The notes under the pieces were generated by a model. It ran no database searches. It saw only the letters and a program-made list of their open reading frames with translations, and was not told where the DNA came from. This document shows, one piece after another, positions 29,706 to 37,692 of a stretch of 64,000 nucleotides of DNA; within the stretch, counting starts at the first letter, position 1; each line of letters starts with the position of its first letter. This DNA comes from Candidatus Hydrogenisulfobacillus filiaventi (GTDB taxonomy: Bacteria > Bacillota > Sulfobacillia > Sulfobacillales > R501). The position numbers and the translations under genes were made by a program. The DNA is taken from contig LR778114.1 of NCBI GenBank assembly GCA_902809825.1, positions 2,232,001-2,296,000 on the forward strand. The letters run 5' to 3'.

Positions 29706-29975
29706 CTAGAAGCTGCCCGGCTCCGGCGGCCAAACACCATCCAGCCGGCAGCCGTCCAGCTCCGGCACCGGGGCGCCCTGGCGCAGGCGGTCCAGCAGCC
29801 ACAGCTCCAGCACCCCTTGCAGGTTTTCGTAGGCTGTGCCGGTGTCGGGGCCGGCCGCCCATACCCCCCGGCAGTCGGGGATTTCCACGTAGACCTCCCC
29901 GCTGTCCAGGATGTCGAAACGCGCCCGGGCCAACGCCGCCCGGATGTAGGCGCTCAAGAGCCCCTGGTCGCCCAC
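29706..29975 (-). CDS. HicB-like (UPF0150) protein without a HicA partner
   Basis: 89-residue protein resembling the partial RNase-H-fold half of HicB antitoxins: an N-terminal strand-rich region with EVYVEIPDCRGVWAAGPDTG, then AYENLQGVLELWLLDRLRQG, then a P-V-P-E-L-D-G end. No HicA-sized gene lies on either side, and there is no DNA-binding extension, so it may be a solitary regulator-like protein rather than half of a toxin-antitoxin pair. It uses a GTG start after GGAGGAGG. Confidence 0.65.
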   Translation of the reverse strand: MGDQGLLSAYIRAALARARFDILDSGEVYVEIPDCRGVWAAGPDTGTAYENLQGVLELWLLDRLRQGAPVPELDGCRLDGVWPPEPGSF

Positions 29976-30152
29976 CCCTGCTCACCTCCTCCGCCCGCCG
30001 GTACGCCGGACGGGACCGGATAACCCTAGCCTGACCCGGGGAGGCGCCCGGTACACCCCGTGCCGGCGCCGGAACCGTTTCCACCGCCCCGATGCCGCAC
30101 CGGGCACGGTACAATGGCTTCAACAACCGGCGGCGGAAAGGGGGGCAAGATC

Positions 30153-31115
30153 ATGACGCCGGCGGGCAGGGATGTACTGGAAGGCGCGGTGGCACCGCCG
30201 TTTGACCGCATCGTCGCTCAGGTGGGCGGGATGCTGATTGGAAAGGAGGCGGCGGTGGTCGCCCTGCTGACGGCCCTGCTGGCCGGGGGGCATGTGCTGC
30301 TGGAGGATGCCCCCGGTGTGGGCAAGACCACCCTAGCCAAGGCCTTCGCCGCCAGCCTGGCCCTGGAGTTCCGGCGGATTCAGATGACGCCGGACCTCCT
30401 CCCCGCCGACCTCACCGGTACCGCCGTCTGGGACCCCGCCGGCGGCTTGCGGTTTCAGCCGGGCCCGCTGTTTGCGCAGGTCGTGCTGGCCGACGAGCTG
30501 AACCGCGCCTCGCCCCGCACCCAGAGCGGACTGCTGGAGGTGATGGAAGAGGGGGCGGTCACGGTGGACGGGGTGAGCCGTCCGGTGCCGGAGCCTTTCT
30601 TCCTCATCGCCACCCAGAATCCGCTGGCCTTCGCCGGTACGTATCCCCTGCCGGAAGGCCAGCTCGACCGCTTTCTGCTGCGGCTCACCCTGGGCTACCC
30701 GGAGGCGGCCGACGAGGTCCGCATCCTCACCGCCCCGCCGCCGGACCCTGCCCGGCTGCCCGCGCTGCTGGACGCTGCCGCCGTGTTGCGCCACCGCCAG
30801 GCGGCCCGGGCGGTTTATGTCGACCCCGCGGTGGTGCGGTACGTGGCCGGACTGGCCCGGGCCACCCGCCGTCACCCCGCCCTGCGCCTGGGGGCCAGCC
30901 CGCGGGCCGGGCGGGCGCTGCTGGCGGCGGCGCGGGCCCGGGCCTACCTGTCTGGACGCGGGTTCGTGCTGCCGGATGATGTCCGCGCCCTGCTGGAGCC
31001 GGTGTTCCTGCACCGCCTGATGGGGCGGGACGGCAGCCCCGCCCCCCGCGCCGCCCTGGCCGAGGTGCTGGCGGAAGTCCCGGTACCGGACGCGGAGGGG
31101 GAACCCTGGCCATGA
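30153..31115 (+). CDS. MoxR-family AAA+ ATPase
   Basis: 320-residue MoxR chaperone-like ATPase. Walker A is EDAPGVGKTTLAKAF, Walker B is VVLADELNRASPRTQ, sensor 1 lies in FFLIATQNPLAFAGTYPLPE, and an AAA lid follows. MoxR proteins usually act with von Willebrand-type or DUF58 partners in assembling or maturing envelope proteins, and here the DUF58 gene overlaps it directly (ATGA). ATG 30153 has AAAGGGGGG upstream. It is the first gene of a three-gene operon with DUF58 and a transglutaminase. Confidence 0.92.
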   Translation: MTPAGRDVLEGAVAPPFDRIVAQVGGMLIGKEAAVVALLTALLAGGHVLLEDAPGVGKTTLAKAFAASLALEFRRIQMTPDLLPADLTGTAVWDPAGGLRFQPGPLFAQVVLADELNRASPRTQSGLLEVMEEGAVTVDGVSRPVPEPFFLIATQNPLAFAGTYPLPEGQLDRFLLRLTLGYPEAADEVRILTAPPPDPARLPALLDAAAVLRHRQAARAVYVDPAVVRYVAGLARATRRHPALRLGASPRAGRALLAAARARAYLSGRGFVLPDDVRALLEPVFLHRLMGRDGSPAPRAALAEVLAEVPVPDAEGEPWP

Positions 31116-32146
31116 AGCCCGCCGCCCTCCCCTGGTGGGCACCGCCCGCCCTGACCACCTTCCTGCTGGTGTTCGCCTGGGCCCAGTCGAGCCGCCTGGC
31201 CTGGGGGACTGCCCTGGCGGCCGGCGCCTGGACCCTGGTGGCCCTGGCCGGCATCGCCCCTGACCCCCGCCGGCTGGAGCTGCACCGGGCCGTCTCTCCT
31301 GGACGGCTGGAGGCCGGGGAGGCGGGGGAGGTGGTCATCCGTCTGCGACGGCCGGGATGGCCCTGGTCGGTGCTGGAGGTGGAGGACCCCGGCCTGGAGG
31401 GGCTGGGCGGCCGCTGGCTGCTTTGGGCCGGCGGGCGCGGGTGGGCGGAACTGCGCTACCGCCTGCCTGCGCTGCCGCGGGGCGTCTACCCCCTGCCGCC
31501 CCTCACCGTCGGGGTAGGGGACCTCTGGGGCGTCTGGCGGCGGCCGGACCGGCGCGGGCCGGGGGAGGAGCTCCGGGTCTGGCCCCGTCCCCTGGAAGCA
31601 GGCCCGCCCGGCGGAGCGGAGGCGGAGCCGGGGAAAGGCCCGGGAATCCCCCACCGCGGACCCTGGGGCAGCCCCGCCGGGCTGCGCCCCTACCGGGCCG
31701 GGGACCGGCCGTCCCGTCTGGACTGGCGGCGGCTGACCCGCGGCGGGCCTCCCTTGACCAAGGACCTGGAGGAGGGGGCGCACACTGGCCCGCTCCTCAT
31801 CGTGTTGGACAGCCCCGCCTTCCGGCCCGGACCCGCCTTTGAACGTGCCCTCAGCCTGGCCGCCGGCCTCATCCGGGCCGCCGCCCGTCAGGGGCAGGCG
31901 GTGGGGCTGTGGGATGCCGGGCCGCCCGTCCGCTACCTGCCGCCACGGGTGGACGCCGCCATCCCGTTGCTGGACCACCTGGCGGCGGCTGCGGCCCGGG
32001 GGCTGGAAGCGGGAGGCCGGCTGCAGACGGCCCTTCCCCCGGCGGCCGCCACGGTGGTGCTGACCACGGAGCCGGAGCGTTGGCCGGCCATGCCGGCGCA
32101 GCAGGTGATCCGCATCGGCAGCCGGTGGGAGGAGACCGGACCATGA
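31112..32146 (+). CDS. DUF58 membrane protein (MoxR partner)
   Basis: 344-residue membrane protein. Two N-terminal hydrophobic segments (about residues 8-45) are followed by a beta-rich domain and the DUF58 signature, here GLRPYRAGDRPSRLDWRRL (about 190-210), then a von Willebrand-like part (PLLIVLDSPAF). Its ATG overlaps the MoxR stop and its TGA overlaps the next ATG, so all three genes are translationally coupled. Function is known only by association with MoxR ATPases. Confidence 0.88.
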   Translation: MKPAALPWWAPPALTTFLLVFAWAQSSRLAWGTALAAGAWTLVALAGIAPDPRRLELHRAVSPGRLEAGEAGEVVIRLRRPGWPWSVLEVEDPGLEGLGGRWLLWAGGRGWAELRYRLPALPRGVYPLPPLTVGVGDLWGVWRRPDRRGPGEELRVWPRPLEAGPPGGAEAEPGKGPGIPHRGPWGSPAGLRPYRAGDRPSRLDWRRLTRGGPPLTKDLEEGAHTGPLLIVLDSPAFRPGPAFERALSLAAGLIRAAARQGQAVGLWDAGPPVRYLPPRVDAAIPLLDHLAAAAARGLEAGGRLQTALPPAAATVVLTTEPERWPAMPAQQVIRIGSRWEETGP

Positions 32147-34053
32147 GGCGCCGGGTACCCGCCGTGCTCATGCGGGCAGCCTGGATGGGCCTGGGCCTCT
32201 GGCCCCTGGCGACCGCAGGGGGGCTGCCTCCGGCCTGGGCGGCTGCCGCCGCCGTCCTGCCCGTCCTCTGGGCCGGGCTGCTGCTCCTCTCCCCGGTGCT
32301 GGCCGGGATCAGCCTCGCCATCCTGGCCGGAGGCTGGCTGGCGCTCGACCGCAGCCCTCTTCCCGGCATCCCGCCCGCCATGCCGGGCACCGGCCTGCTG
32401 CCCTGGCTGGTAATGGGCAGCGGGGCGGCCGTTCTGCTAGCCCTGCGCCGCGACAGCCTGCGCGGGGACTACGGACTGCTGGGCGCGGGCCTGCTGGTGC
32501 AGGTAGTCACCCATGCCCGCCTGGGCGCCCCCATGACGGTGCCCCTCCTGGCGTTCAGCCTCAGCGGGGTGAGCCTCATCGCCGCCCGGCGGCTGGCCGC
32601 CTTCCGGTCCGCCCCGCCCGGCCTGCGGCCCCGCCGCTGGCTGCTGGCGGCGGCTCCCCTCGCCGCGGGGGCCGCTGCCCTCCTGCCTCCGGGCCTGCCG
32701 GGCCCGCCCCCGGCGCCGCCGGTGCCGGCCGGCAGCCCCAACCTCCTGCAGGTGCCCTTCGGGCATGTGGTCCCCGACCGTGGCCGGCCGCGGCGGTTCT
32801 CCCGACGGCCACTGCTGCTGGTCCGCTCCCCCACGCCTGTCTACCTGACCGGCGGGGTCTACACCACCTTCACCGGGCTGGCCTGGACCAACCCCGCCGG
32901 TCCGGGGCCCTATCCGGCCGCGGGGGGGCCGGGCGGCATCTTTCCGGCCGCGATCCCGGCCGGACCGGGCAGGCTGCTGACGGTGCGGGTGCTGGACCTG
33001 CAACCCGGCCCGCTGGGGGAACTGCCCTACCCGGGCCGCCCGCTGCGCATCCGGACCGATCCGCCGGCTCCGGTGGTGGCGGACCCAACCAGCCGCCGCC
33101 TGCTGACGGAGGCGGTCCGGGCCTACACCGTGGAGGCGGACTGGCCGGTGCCGGACGGCTCCCGCCTGGAATCCGCCGCCGGCCCGCCGCCGGAGGCCCT
33201 GGCGCCGGACCTGGAGCTGCCGGCCGGGTTGGCGGCCCGCCTGCGGCCCCTGGCCCGGATCGCGGCTGGCAGCAGCCATGGGCCCTGGCAGACGGCCCTG
33301 GCCGTCCGGGCCTGGCTGGACCGGCACTACCGCTATACCCTGGCCACCACCCCCGCCCGCCATGACCTGGCCACCCACTTCCTGCTCCACAGCCGGGCCG
33401 GGTACTGCGACCAGTTCTCCACCGCCTATGTGGTGCTGCTCCGCACCCTCGGCATCCCCGCCCGCTGGGTGGCGGGCTTCGCCCCCGGCCGTTACGACCC
33501 GTCCCGGAACGGCTACCTGATCCGGGCCGGGGATGCCCATTCCTGGGCCCAGGTGTACCTGAACGGCATCGGCTGGGTGACGGTGGACCCGACCCCCGGG
33601 TTTCCCGCCCTGCCCACGGTAATGGCGTCCCCTCCCCCGGCGGCGCCAGCCCGCGCCCTGCCCCCGGCAGCCGCCCGCCGGCCGCAGGGCCGTTCCCCCC
33701 TGCCGGTTTGGGTCCCGGCGGCCCTGGGCGCCATCCTGGCCATGGCGGCCGGGATCCGTGCCCGCCGGCGCCGCGGTCGCGATGCCCGGGCGGCCGCGGT
33801 CCGCATCTGGCGGCAATGGCAACGGTGGGCCCGCCGGTTGGGCTGGGGGGCTGTGCCCACCCCCCGGCTCTGGGGCCAGGCGGCGGTCCGGGCCGGCCTG
33901 CCCAGGGAAGCCGTCGATCCGGCGGTACGGGCCCTGGAGGCTGCCCTCTGGGGCCCGCTTCCGGTGCGCCCGCCGCAGTGGGTCCGGCTGCAGCGGCTGC
34001 TCTGGCAGGCCTGGATCCGTCCCCGCGGCCGCAAAGAACCAAACGCCCCTTAG
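32143..34053 (+). CDS. Membrane transglutaminase-like protein (TgpA-type)
   Basis: 636-residue membrane protein. The N-terminal 190 residues hold several hydrophobic helices. An extracytoplasmic region follows with a transglutaminase-like domain at about 410-490: catalytic Cys in RAGYCDQFSTAYVVLLRT, His in GDAHSWAQVYL, and Asp in WVTVDPTPG. One more membrane segment (PVWVPAALGAILAMAAG) precedes a cytoplasmic tail. This arrangement matches the TgpA/DUF3488 class found with MoxR and DUF58 genes. Substrate unknown; a role in the envelope is likely. Confidence 0.88.
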   Translation: MRRRVPAVLMRAAWMGLGLWPLATAGGLPPAWAAAAAVLPVLWAGLLLLSPVLAGISLAILAGGWLALDRSPLPGIPPAMPGTGLLPWLVMGSGAAVLLALRRDSLRGDYGLLGAGLLVQVVTHARLGAPMTVPLLAFSLSGVSLIAARRLAAFRSAPPGLRPRRWLLAAAPLAAGAAALLPPGLPGPPPAPPVPAGSPNLLQVPFGHVVPDRGRPRRFSRRPLLLVRSPTPVYLTGGVYTTFTGLAWTNPAGPGPYPAAGGPGGIFPAAIPAGPGRLLTVRVLDLQPGPLGELPYPGRPLRIRTDPPAPVVADPTSRRLLTEAVRAYTVEADWPVPDGSRLESAAGPPPEALAPDLELPAGLAARLRPLARIAAGSSHGPWQTALAVRAWLDRHYRYTLATTPARHDLATHFLLHSRAGYCDQFSTAYVVLLRTLGIPARWVAGFAPGRYDPSRNGYLIRAGDAHSWAQVYLNGIGWVTVDPTPGFPALPTVMASPPPAAPARALPPAAARRPQGRSPLPVWVPAALGAILAMAAGIRARRRRGRDARAAAVRIWRQWQRWARRLGWGAVPTPRLWGQAAVRAGLPREAVDPAVRALEAALWGPLPVRPPQWVRLQRLLWQAWIRPRGRKEPNAP

Positions 34054-34068
34054 CAGACTGCCAGGGGC
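34033..34068 (-). terminator. Terminator after sigH
   Basis: GCCCCT / AGGGGC (34045-34050, 34063-34068) with a 12-nt loop, followed on the minus strand by GTTTGGTTCTTT. It is 18 nt past the sigH stop and lies in the end of the convergent transglutaminase gene. Confidence 0.55.
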
Positions 34069-34086
34069 GTCGCCAGGGGGCAGAGG

Positions 34087-34761
34087 CTACTCGCCGGCCG
34101 CGTTGCCCGGGACCGGGATGCCGCGGGCATCCAGATAGCGTTCCAACTTGCGCTTCACCCGTTGCAGGGCGTTGTCGACCGTTTTGACCCGCCGTTGCAG
34201 GTCGACGGCGATCTCCTGGTACGAGCGGCCGTCCAGATAGGCCACCAGCACCCGCCATTCCAGGTCGCTCAGGATCTCGCCCATCTTCTCCTCGATATCC
34301 CCGAATTCCTCCCGGTTGATGACCATCTCCTCGGGATCGGAGACCTTGGCCGCGGAGATCACATCCATGAGCGTGCGGTCGGAATCTTCCTCATAGATGG
34401 GTTTGTTAAGGGAGACATACGAGTTCAAGGGGATATGTTTCTGACGGGTGGCGGTTTTGATGGCGGTAATAATCTGACGGGTAATGCACAGCTCCGCGAA
34501 CGCCCGGAAGGTGGACGGCTTGTCGCTCCGGTAGTCCCGCACCGCCTTATAGAGCCCGATCATGCCTTCCTGGATGATGTCCTCCCGGTCCGCTCCAATG
34601 AGAAAATAGGAGCGCGCCTTTGCCCGGACGAAATTCCGGTATTTGTTGATCAGGTATTCCAGTGCTTCCCCGTCCCCGTTGCGGGCGTCCATCACGATTT
34701 CTTCGTCGTCCATGGACTCGAAATCGCGGATAAATTCGTCGTACCGGGAGCCCAAGGTCAT
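34087..34761 (-). CDS. sigH: RNA polymerase sigma-H factor
   Basis: 224-residue sigma-70-family factor of the SigH type, which in Firmicutes drives early sporulation and stationary-phase genes. Region 2 has EALEYLINKYRNFVRAKARS and REDIIQEGMIGLYKAVRDY; region 4 has LSDLEWRVLVAYLDGRSYQE and a helix-turn-helix to NALQRVKRKLERYL. The ATG at 34759-34761 follows GGAGGG; the long in-frame extension upstream is leader. Its place after rlmB matches Bacillus, though yacP is missing between them. Confidence 0.95.
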   Translation of the reverse strand: MTLGSRYDEFIRDFESMDDEEIVMDARNGDGEALEYLINKYRNFVRAKARSYFLIGADREDIIQEGMIGLYKAVRDYRSDKPSTFRAFAELCITRQIITAIKTATRQKHIPLNSYVSLNKPIYEEDSDRTLMDVISAAKVSDPEEMVINREEFGDIEEKMGEILSDLEWRVLVAYLDGRSYQEIAVDLQRRVKTVDNALQRVKRKLERYLDARGIPVPGNAAGE

Positions 34762-34999
34762 TCCGATCCCTCCACCTGGCCTCGACCGGCCCACCTGGAA
34801 CCGACTGGGACAGCGCTCACGATGACGGCCCGGTTCCTCTAGCCGGCCGGCGACTCCCCACCGTTCGTCGTCATTCGTGTGGTGATGCCCGACATTCCCG
34901 GCAGGATTCGACACACTAAACCCATTTCACTACCTCAGGTATCCTGATATGTTGACCATTGTTTGGCAACACCTGGATCCCTTGCCTGAGCACTCTCTC

Positions 35000-35028
35000 A
35001 TTATGTATCCGGGCCCAGCCGAATACAA
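35000..35028 (-). promoter_or_regulatory. Candidate promoter for sigH
   Basis: TTGTAT (35023-35028) and CATAAT (35000-35005) are 17 nt apart in the 34762-35068 gap, which is clearly AT-richer than its surroundings. It implies a leader of about 230 nt. I see no gene in this gap. Confidence 0.45.
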
Positions 35029-35068
35029 CCCGATGTGCGATCAAGATTACGGGAAGGTTACACAGGAC

Positions 35069-36068
35069 TTAATGGCGTTTCATCGCGGCCTGCCCGCGCT
35101 GGCGGACCGCTTCAAACAGCAGCACCGCCGCCGCGGTGGCGGCGTTCAGGGATTCCACCGGCCCGGCCAGGGGAATGGACACCGTGCCGTCCGCGCGCTT
35201 GCGCACCAGCTCATGCACGCCGGTTCCCTCCGAGCCGATGATGATGCCCACCGGGCCCTGCCAGAGGGCCTCCGTATAGGGCCGGCCGCCCCCGCTCTCC
35301 GCGGCGTAGACCGTGATACCCTCCTCCTGCTGCAGCCGGCTGATGGCCTGCGCCAGGTTCTTCACCCGCACCAGGGGGATGTGGGCATCGGTCCCGGCGG
35401 CAGCCTTGGACACTGCCGCGGTGAGGGGAGCGGTGCGGCGGTCGGCAAACACCACGGCCGTCGCCCCTGCCCCGGCTGCCACCCGGATGCAGGCCCCCAG
35501 GTTCTGCGGATCCTGGATGCCGTCGAGGAACAGCAGCAGGGGCCAGCGGCCACGCTCCTCCTCACGGCCCACCAGCTCCAGCAGCTGCTCCAGCTCGAGC
35601 ACGGGGAAGGGGGTGACCGCCGCCACCACCCCCTGATGGACCACCCCGGCGCTCAGCTCGTCCAGCCGCGCGCGCGGCACCGCCTGCACCACCGCCCCCT
35701 GGCGGCGCGCCAGGGCCACCAGTTCGCTCATGCTGCCGGACCGCTCCCCCTCCTGCACCCACAGCCGCTGGATGGGGCGCCCGCTGCGCAAAAGCTCCCG
35801 CACGGGATTGCGGCCGGCCACCAGCCGGGAAGGAGCTTCCGCCGCCGGCCCGACCGGCGGGAGCGGGGCAGGTCGTGGACGCCCCGGGCCGCCCGGACGC
35901 CGCCGGCCGTTAGCCGCGGGCCGCGCTCCCGGCCGGGCCGGCCGCCCGCCTTGGCGGCCGGTGGTCTCCGCCCCCTCCCGCCGGGGCCGGCCCCCGCGCG
36001 GCCGGTCCGGTCCCGCGAGGGCGCGGGGACCGTGCCCCGCCCCCTCCGCTGTTAGCGCGCTTCGCCAT
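35069..36068 (-). CDS. rlmB: 23S rRNA 2'-O-methyltransferase RlmB/TrmH family, frame broken in N-terminal extension
   Basis: SPOUT methyltransferase. The conserved body begins VAGRNPVRELLRSG (GTG at 35821) and has all three SPOUT motifs: LDGIQDPQNLGACIRVAAGA, GPVGIIIGSEGTGVHELV, and IPLAGPVESLNAATAAAVLL. That frame is open to cysS but has no start codon. Instead, an ATG at 36068, with a perfect AAGGAG site and overlapping the cysS end, opens a Gly/Arg/Pro-rich stretch (MAKRANSGGGGARSPRPRG) in a frame one base off. A +1 break between about 35910 and 36060 joins them. If the break is real, translation could instead begin at GTG 35821. Confidence 0.82.
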
Positions 36069-37503
36069 CATCTGCTCCTTCCGCCGGACGGTTGCTGCGC
36101 CGCCGGATACGGGTACCCTCGGGAAGGTCCTGCACCTCCCAGCCCGCCGCTTCCAGCTGCTGGCGGATGGCATCCGCCAGCTCCCAGTTGCGGGCCTGGC
36201 GGGCTTCCTCGCGCCAGCGGGCCAGGCGGCGGGCCAGGCCGTTCTCCGGCACCCCCGGGACGGCCTCGCGGGCCTGGAGCGGCAGAATCCCGAAGATACC
36301 GTTAGCGGTGCTAAGCGCCCGCCGCAAGAGGGAGCGGGCGGTGAGGTTGTCGGCCCCCTCGAGCTCGCCCAGCAGGCGGAAGCCGTCCCGTACCAGCTCA
36401 AACAGCTCCGCCAGCGCCTGTGGGGTATTGAAATCATCGTCCAGGGCGGCAGCCATCCGTTCCGGAAAGGTCCACAGCTGCTCACCCCACGGCTCCTCCG
36501 GCATGCTGACCCCGAAACGGGCCCCGGCCACCTCCTCCCACAGGCGCGCCACCCGCTCCACCGCCCGTCCCCAGGCCGCGAGACCTTCCTCCGAAAAGGC
36601 CAGGGGGCTCCGGTAATGCACCGAAACCAGGTAGGTGCGCAGGACGTGGGCGGGGTAGCGTGCCAGCAGCTCCCCCAGGCTCACCCCGTTGCCCAGCGAC
36701 TTGGACATCTTCACCTCGTCCATGGTCACCAGGCCGTTGTGCACCCAGATGGAGACGGGGGGCTGGCCGGTGAGGGCCTCGCTTTGAGCGATCTCATTCT
36801 CGTGATGCGGAAAGATGAGGTCGAGCCCGCCCCCGTGCAGGTCGAACCGGTCCCCCAGATAGGCGCGGGACATGGCCGAACACTCGATGTGCCAACCGGG
36901 CCGGCCGCGCCCCCAGGGGCTGTCCCAGCCCGGCTCGTCCGCCTCCGAGCCCTTCCAGAGGGCAAAGTCGGCCGGGGCTTCCTTGTTGGGCTCGGGCGCC
37001 ACCCGCGCCCCCGCCGCCAGCTCGGCCGGGCTGCGGTGGGAGAGTTTGCCGTAATCGGCCTTGCGGGCCACCCGGAAATAGACATCCCCGCCCGCCGCAT
37101 AGGCGTATCCCCGATCCACCAGCCCCTGGATGAAGGCCTCGATCAGGGGAATGTGCTCGGTCACCCGCGGGTAGAAGTCCGCCGGCTCCACCCCCAACGC
37201 ATCCAACGCGGCCAGGTACTCCCGGATGTGGCGGCCCGCCAGGGCAGCGGGGTCCTGCCCCTCTTCCCGGGCACGCTGGATGATCTTGTCGTCGATGTCG
37301 GTAAAGTTCTGCACGTGGCGCACCTGCAGCCCGCGATACCGGAAGTGACGCTTCAGCACGTCCCAGACCACCGCCGGCCGGGCATGGCCCACGTGCGCCT
37401 CCGCATAGGGGGTGGGCCCGCACACGTAGATCCGGACCTCGCCGGGATGCAACGGAACCAGCGGCTCCTTGGTTCCGCTGAGGGTGTTATACAGGGTAAT
37501 CAT
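36052..37503 (-). CDS. cysS: Cysteinyl-tRNA synthetase
   Basis: Class I synthetase, 483 residues. It starts MITLYNTLSGTKEPLVPL. The zinc ligands are in YVCGPTPY, GWHIECSAMS and FPHHENEIAQ; the HIGH-type motif is AHVGHARPAVV; the KMSKS motif is VKMSKSLGN. The ATG at 37503 has a weak GGGGATG site and lies downstream of a good promoter. The usual neighbour mrnC is absent; rlmB follows with a 17-nt overlap. Confidence 0.97.
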   Translation of the reverse strand: MITLYNTLSGTKEPLVPLHPGEVRIYVCGPTPYAEAHVGHARPAVVWDVLKRHFRYRGLQVRHVQNFTDIDDKIIQRAREEGQDPAALAGRHIREYLAALDALGVEPADFYPRVTEHIPLIEAFIQGLVDRGYAYAAGGDVYFRVARKADYGKLSHRSPAELAAGARVAPEPNKEAPADFALWKGSEADEPGWDSPWGRGRPGWHIECSAMSRAYLGDRFDLHGGGLDLIFPHHENEIAQSEALTGQPPVSIWVHNGLVTMDEVKMSKSLGNGVSLGELLARYPAHVLRTYLVSVHYRSPLAFSEEGLAAWGRAVERVARLWEEVAGARFGVSMPEEPWGEQLWTFPERMAAALDDDFNTPQALAELFELVRDGFRLLGELEGADNLTARSLLRRALSTANGIFGILPLQAREAVPGVPENGLARRLARWREEARQARNWELADAIRQQLEAAGWEVQDLPEGTRIRRRSNRPAEGADDGEAR

Positions 37504-37549
37504 CCGCTCATCCCCGTCCGGCCGGCTAGGGGCCCTGGAGTCTCCTAGC

Positions 37550-37578
37550 AGTGTAGAAAATGGCCCCGGGGCCGTCAA
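37550..37578 (-). promoter_or_regulatory. Promoter for cysS
   Basis: TTGACG (37573-37578) and TACACT (37550-37555), 17 nt apart, in the divergent gap with the PBP gene. I looked for a T-box leader before cysS and saw none. Confidence 0.65.
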
Positions 37579-37656
37579 CGCAGCCCGCCGGTCCTGCCGG
37601 TCCTGCATCCTTTCCCATCCGGCCCGCGTTTATCCTGTAGACGCCTGGAGCGGGTC

Positions 37657-37665
37657 TGTTACACT
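37657..37665 (+). promoter_or_regulatory. Extended -10 element before the PBP gene
   Basis: TGT-TACACT on the plus strand, 27 nt before the PBP start, lacking a clear -35. Confidence 0.35.
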
Positions 37666-37692
37666 AGCGAAACGGGGGGCGCAGCAAGCGAT

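Noticed and set aside
37504-37692. T-box leader before cysS (also looked before trpS)
   Set aside because: No AGGGTGGNACCGCG-like antiterminator element is present.
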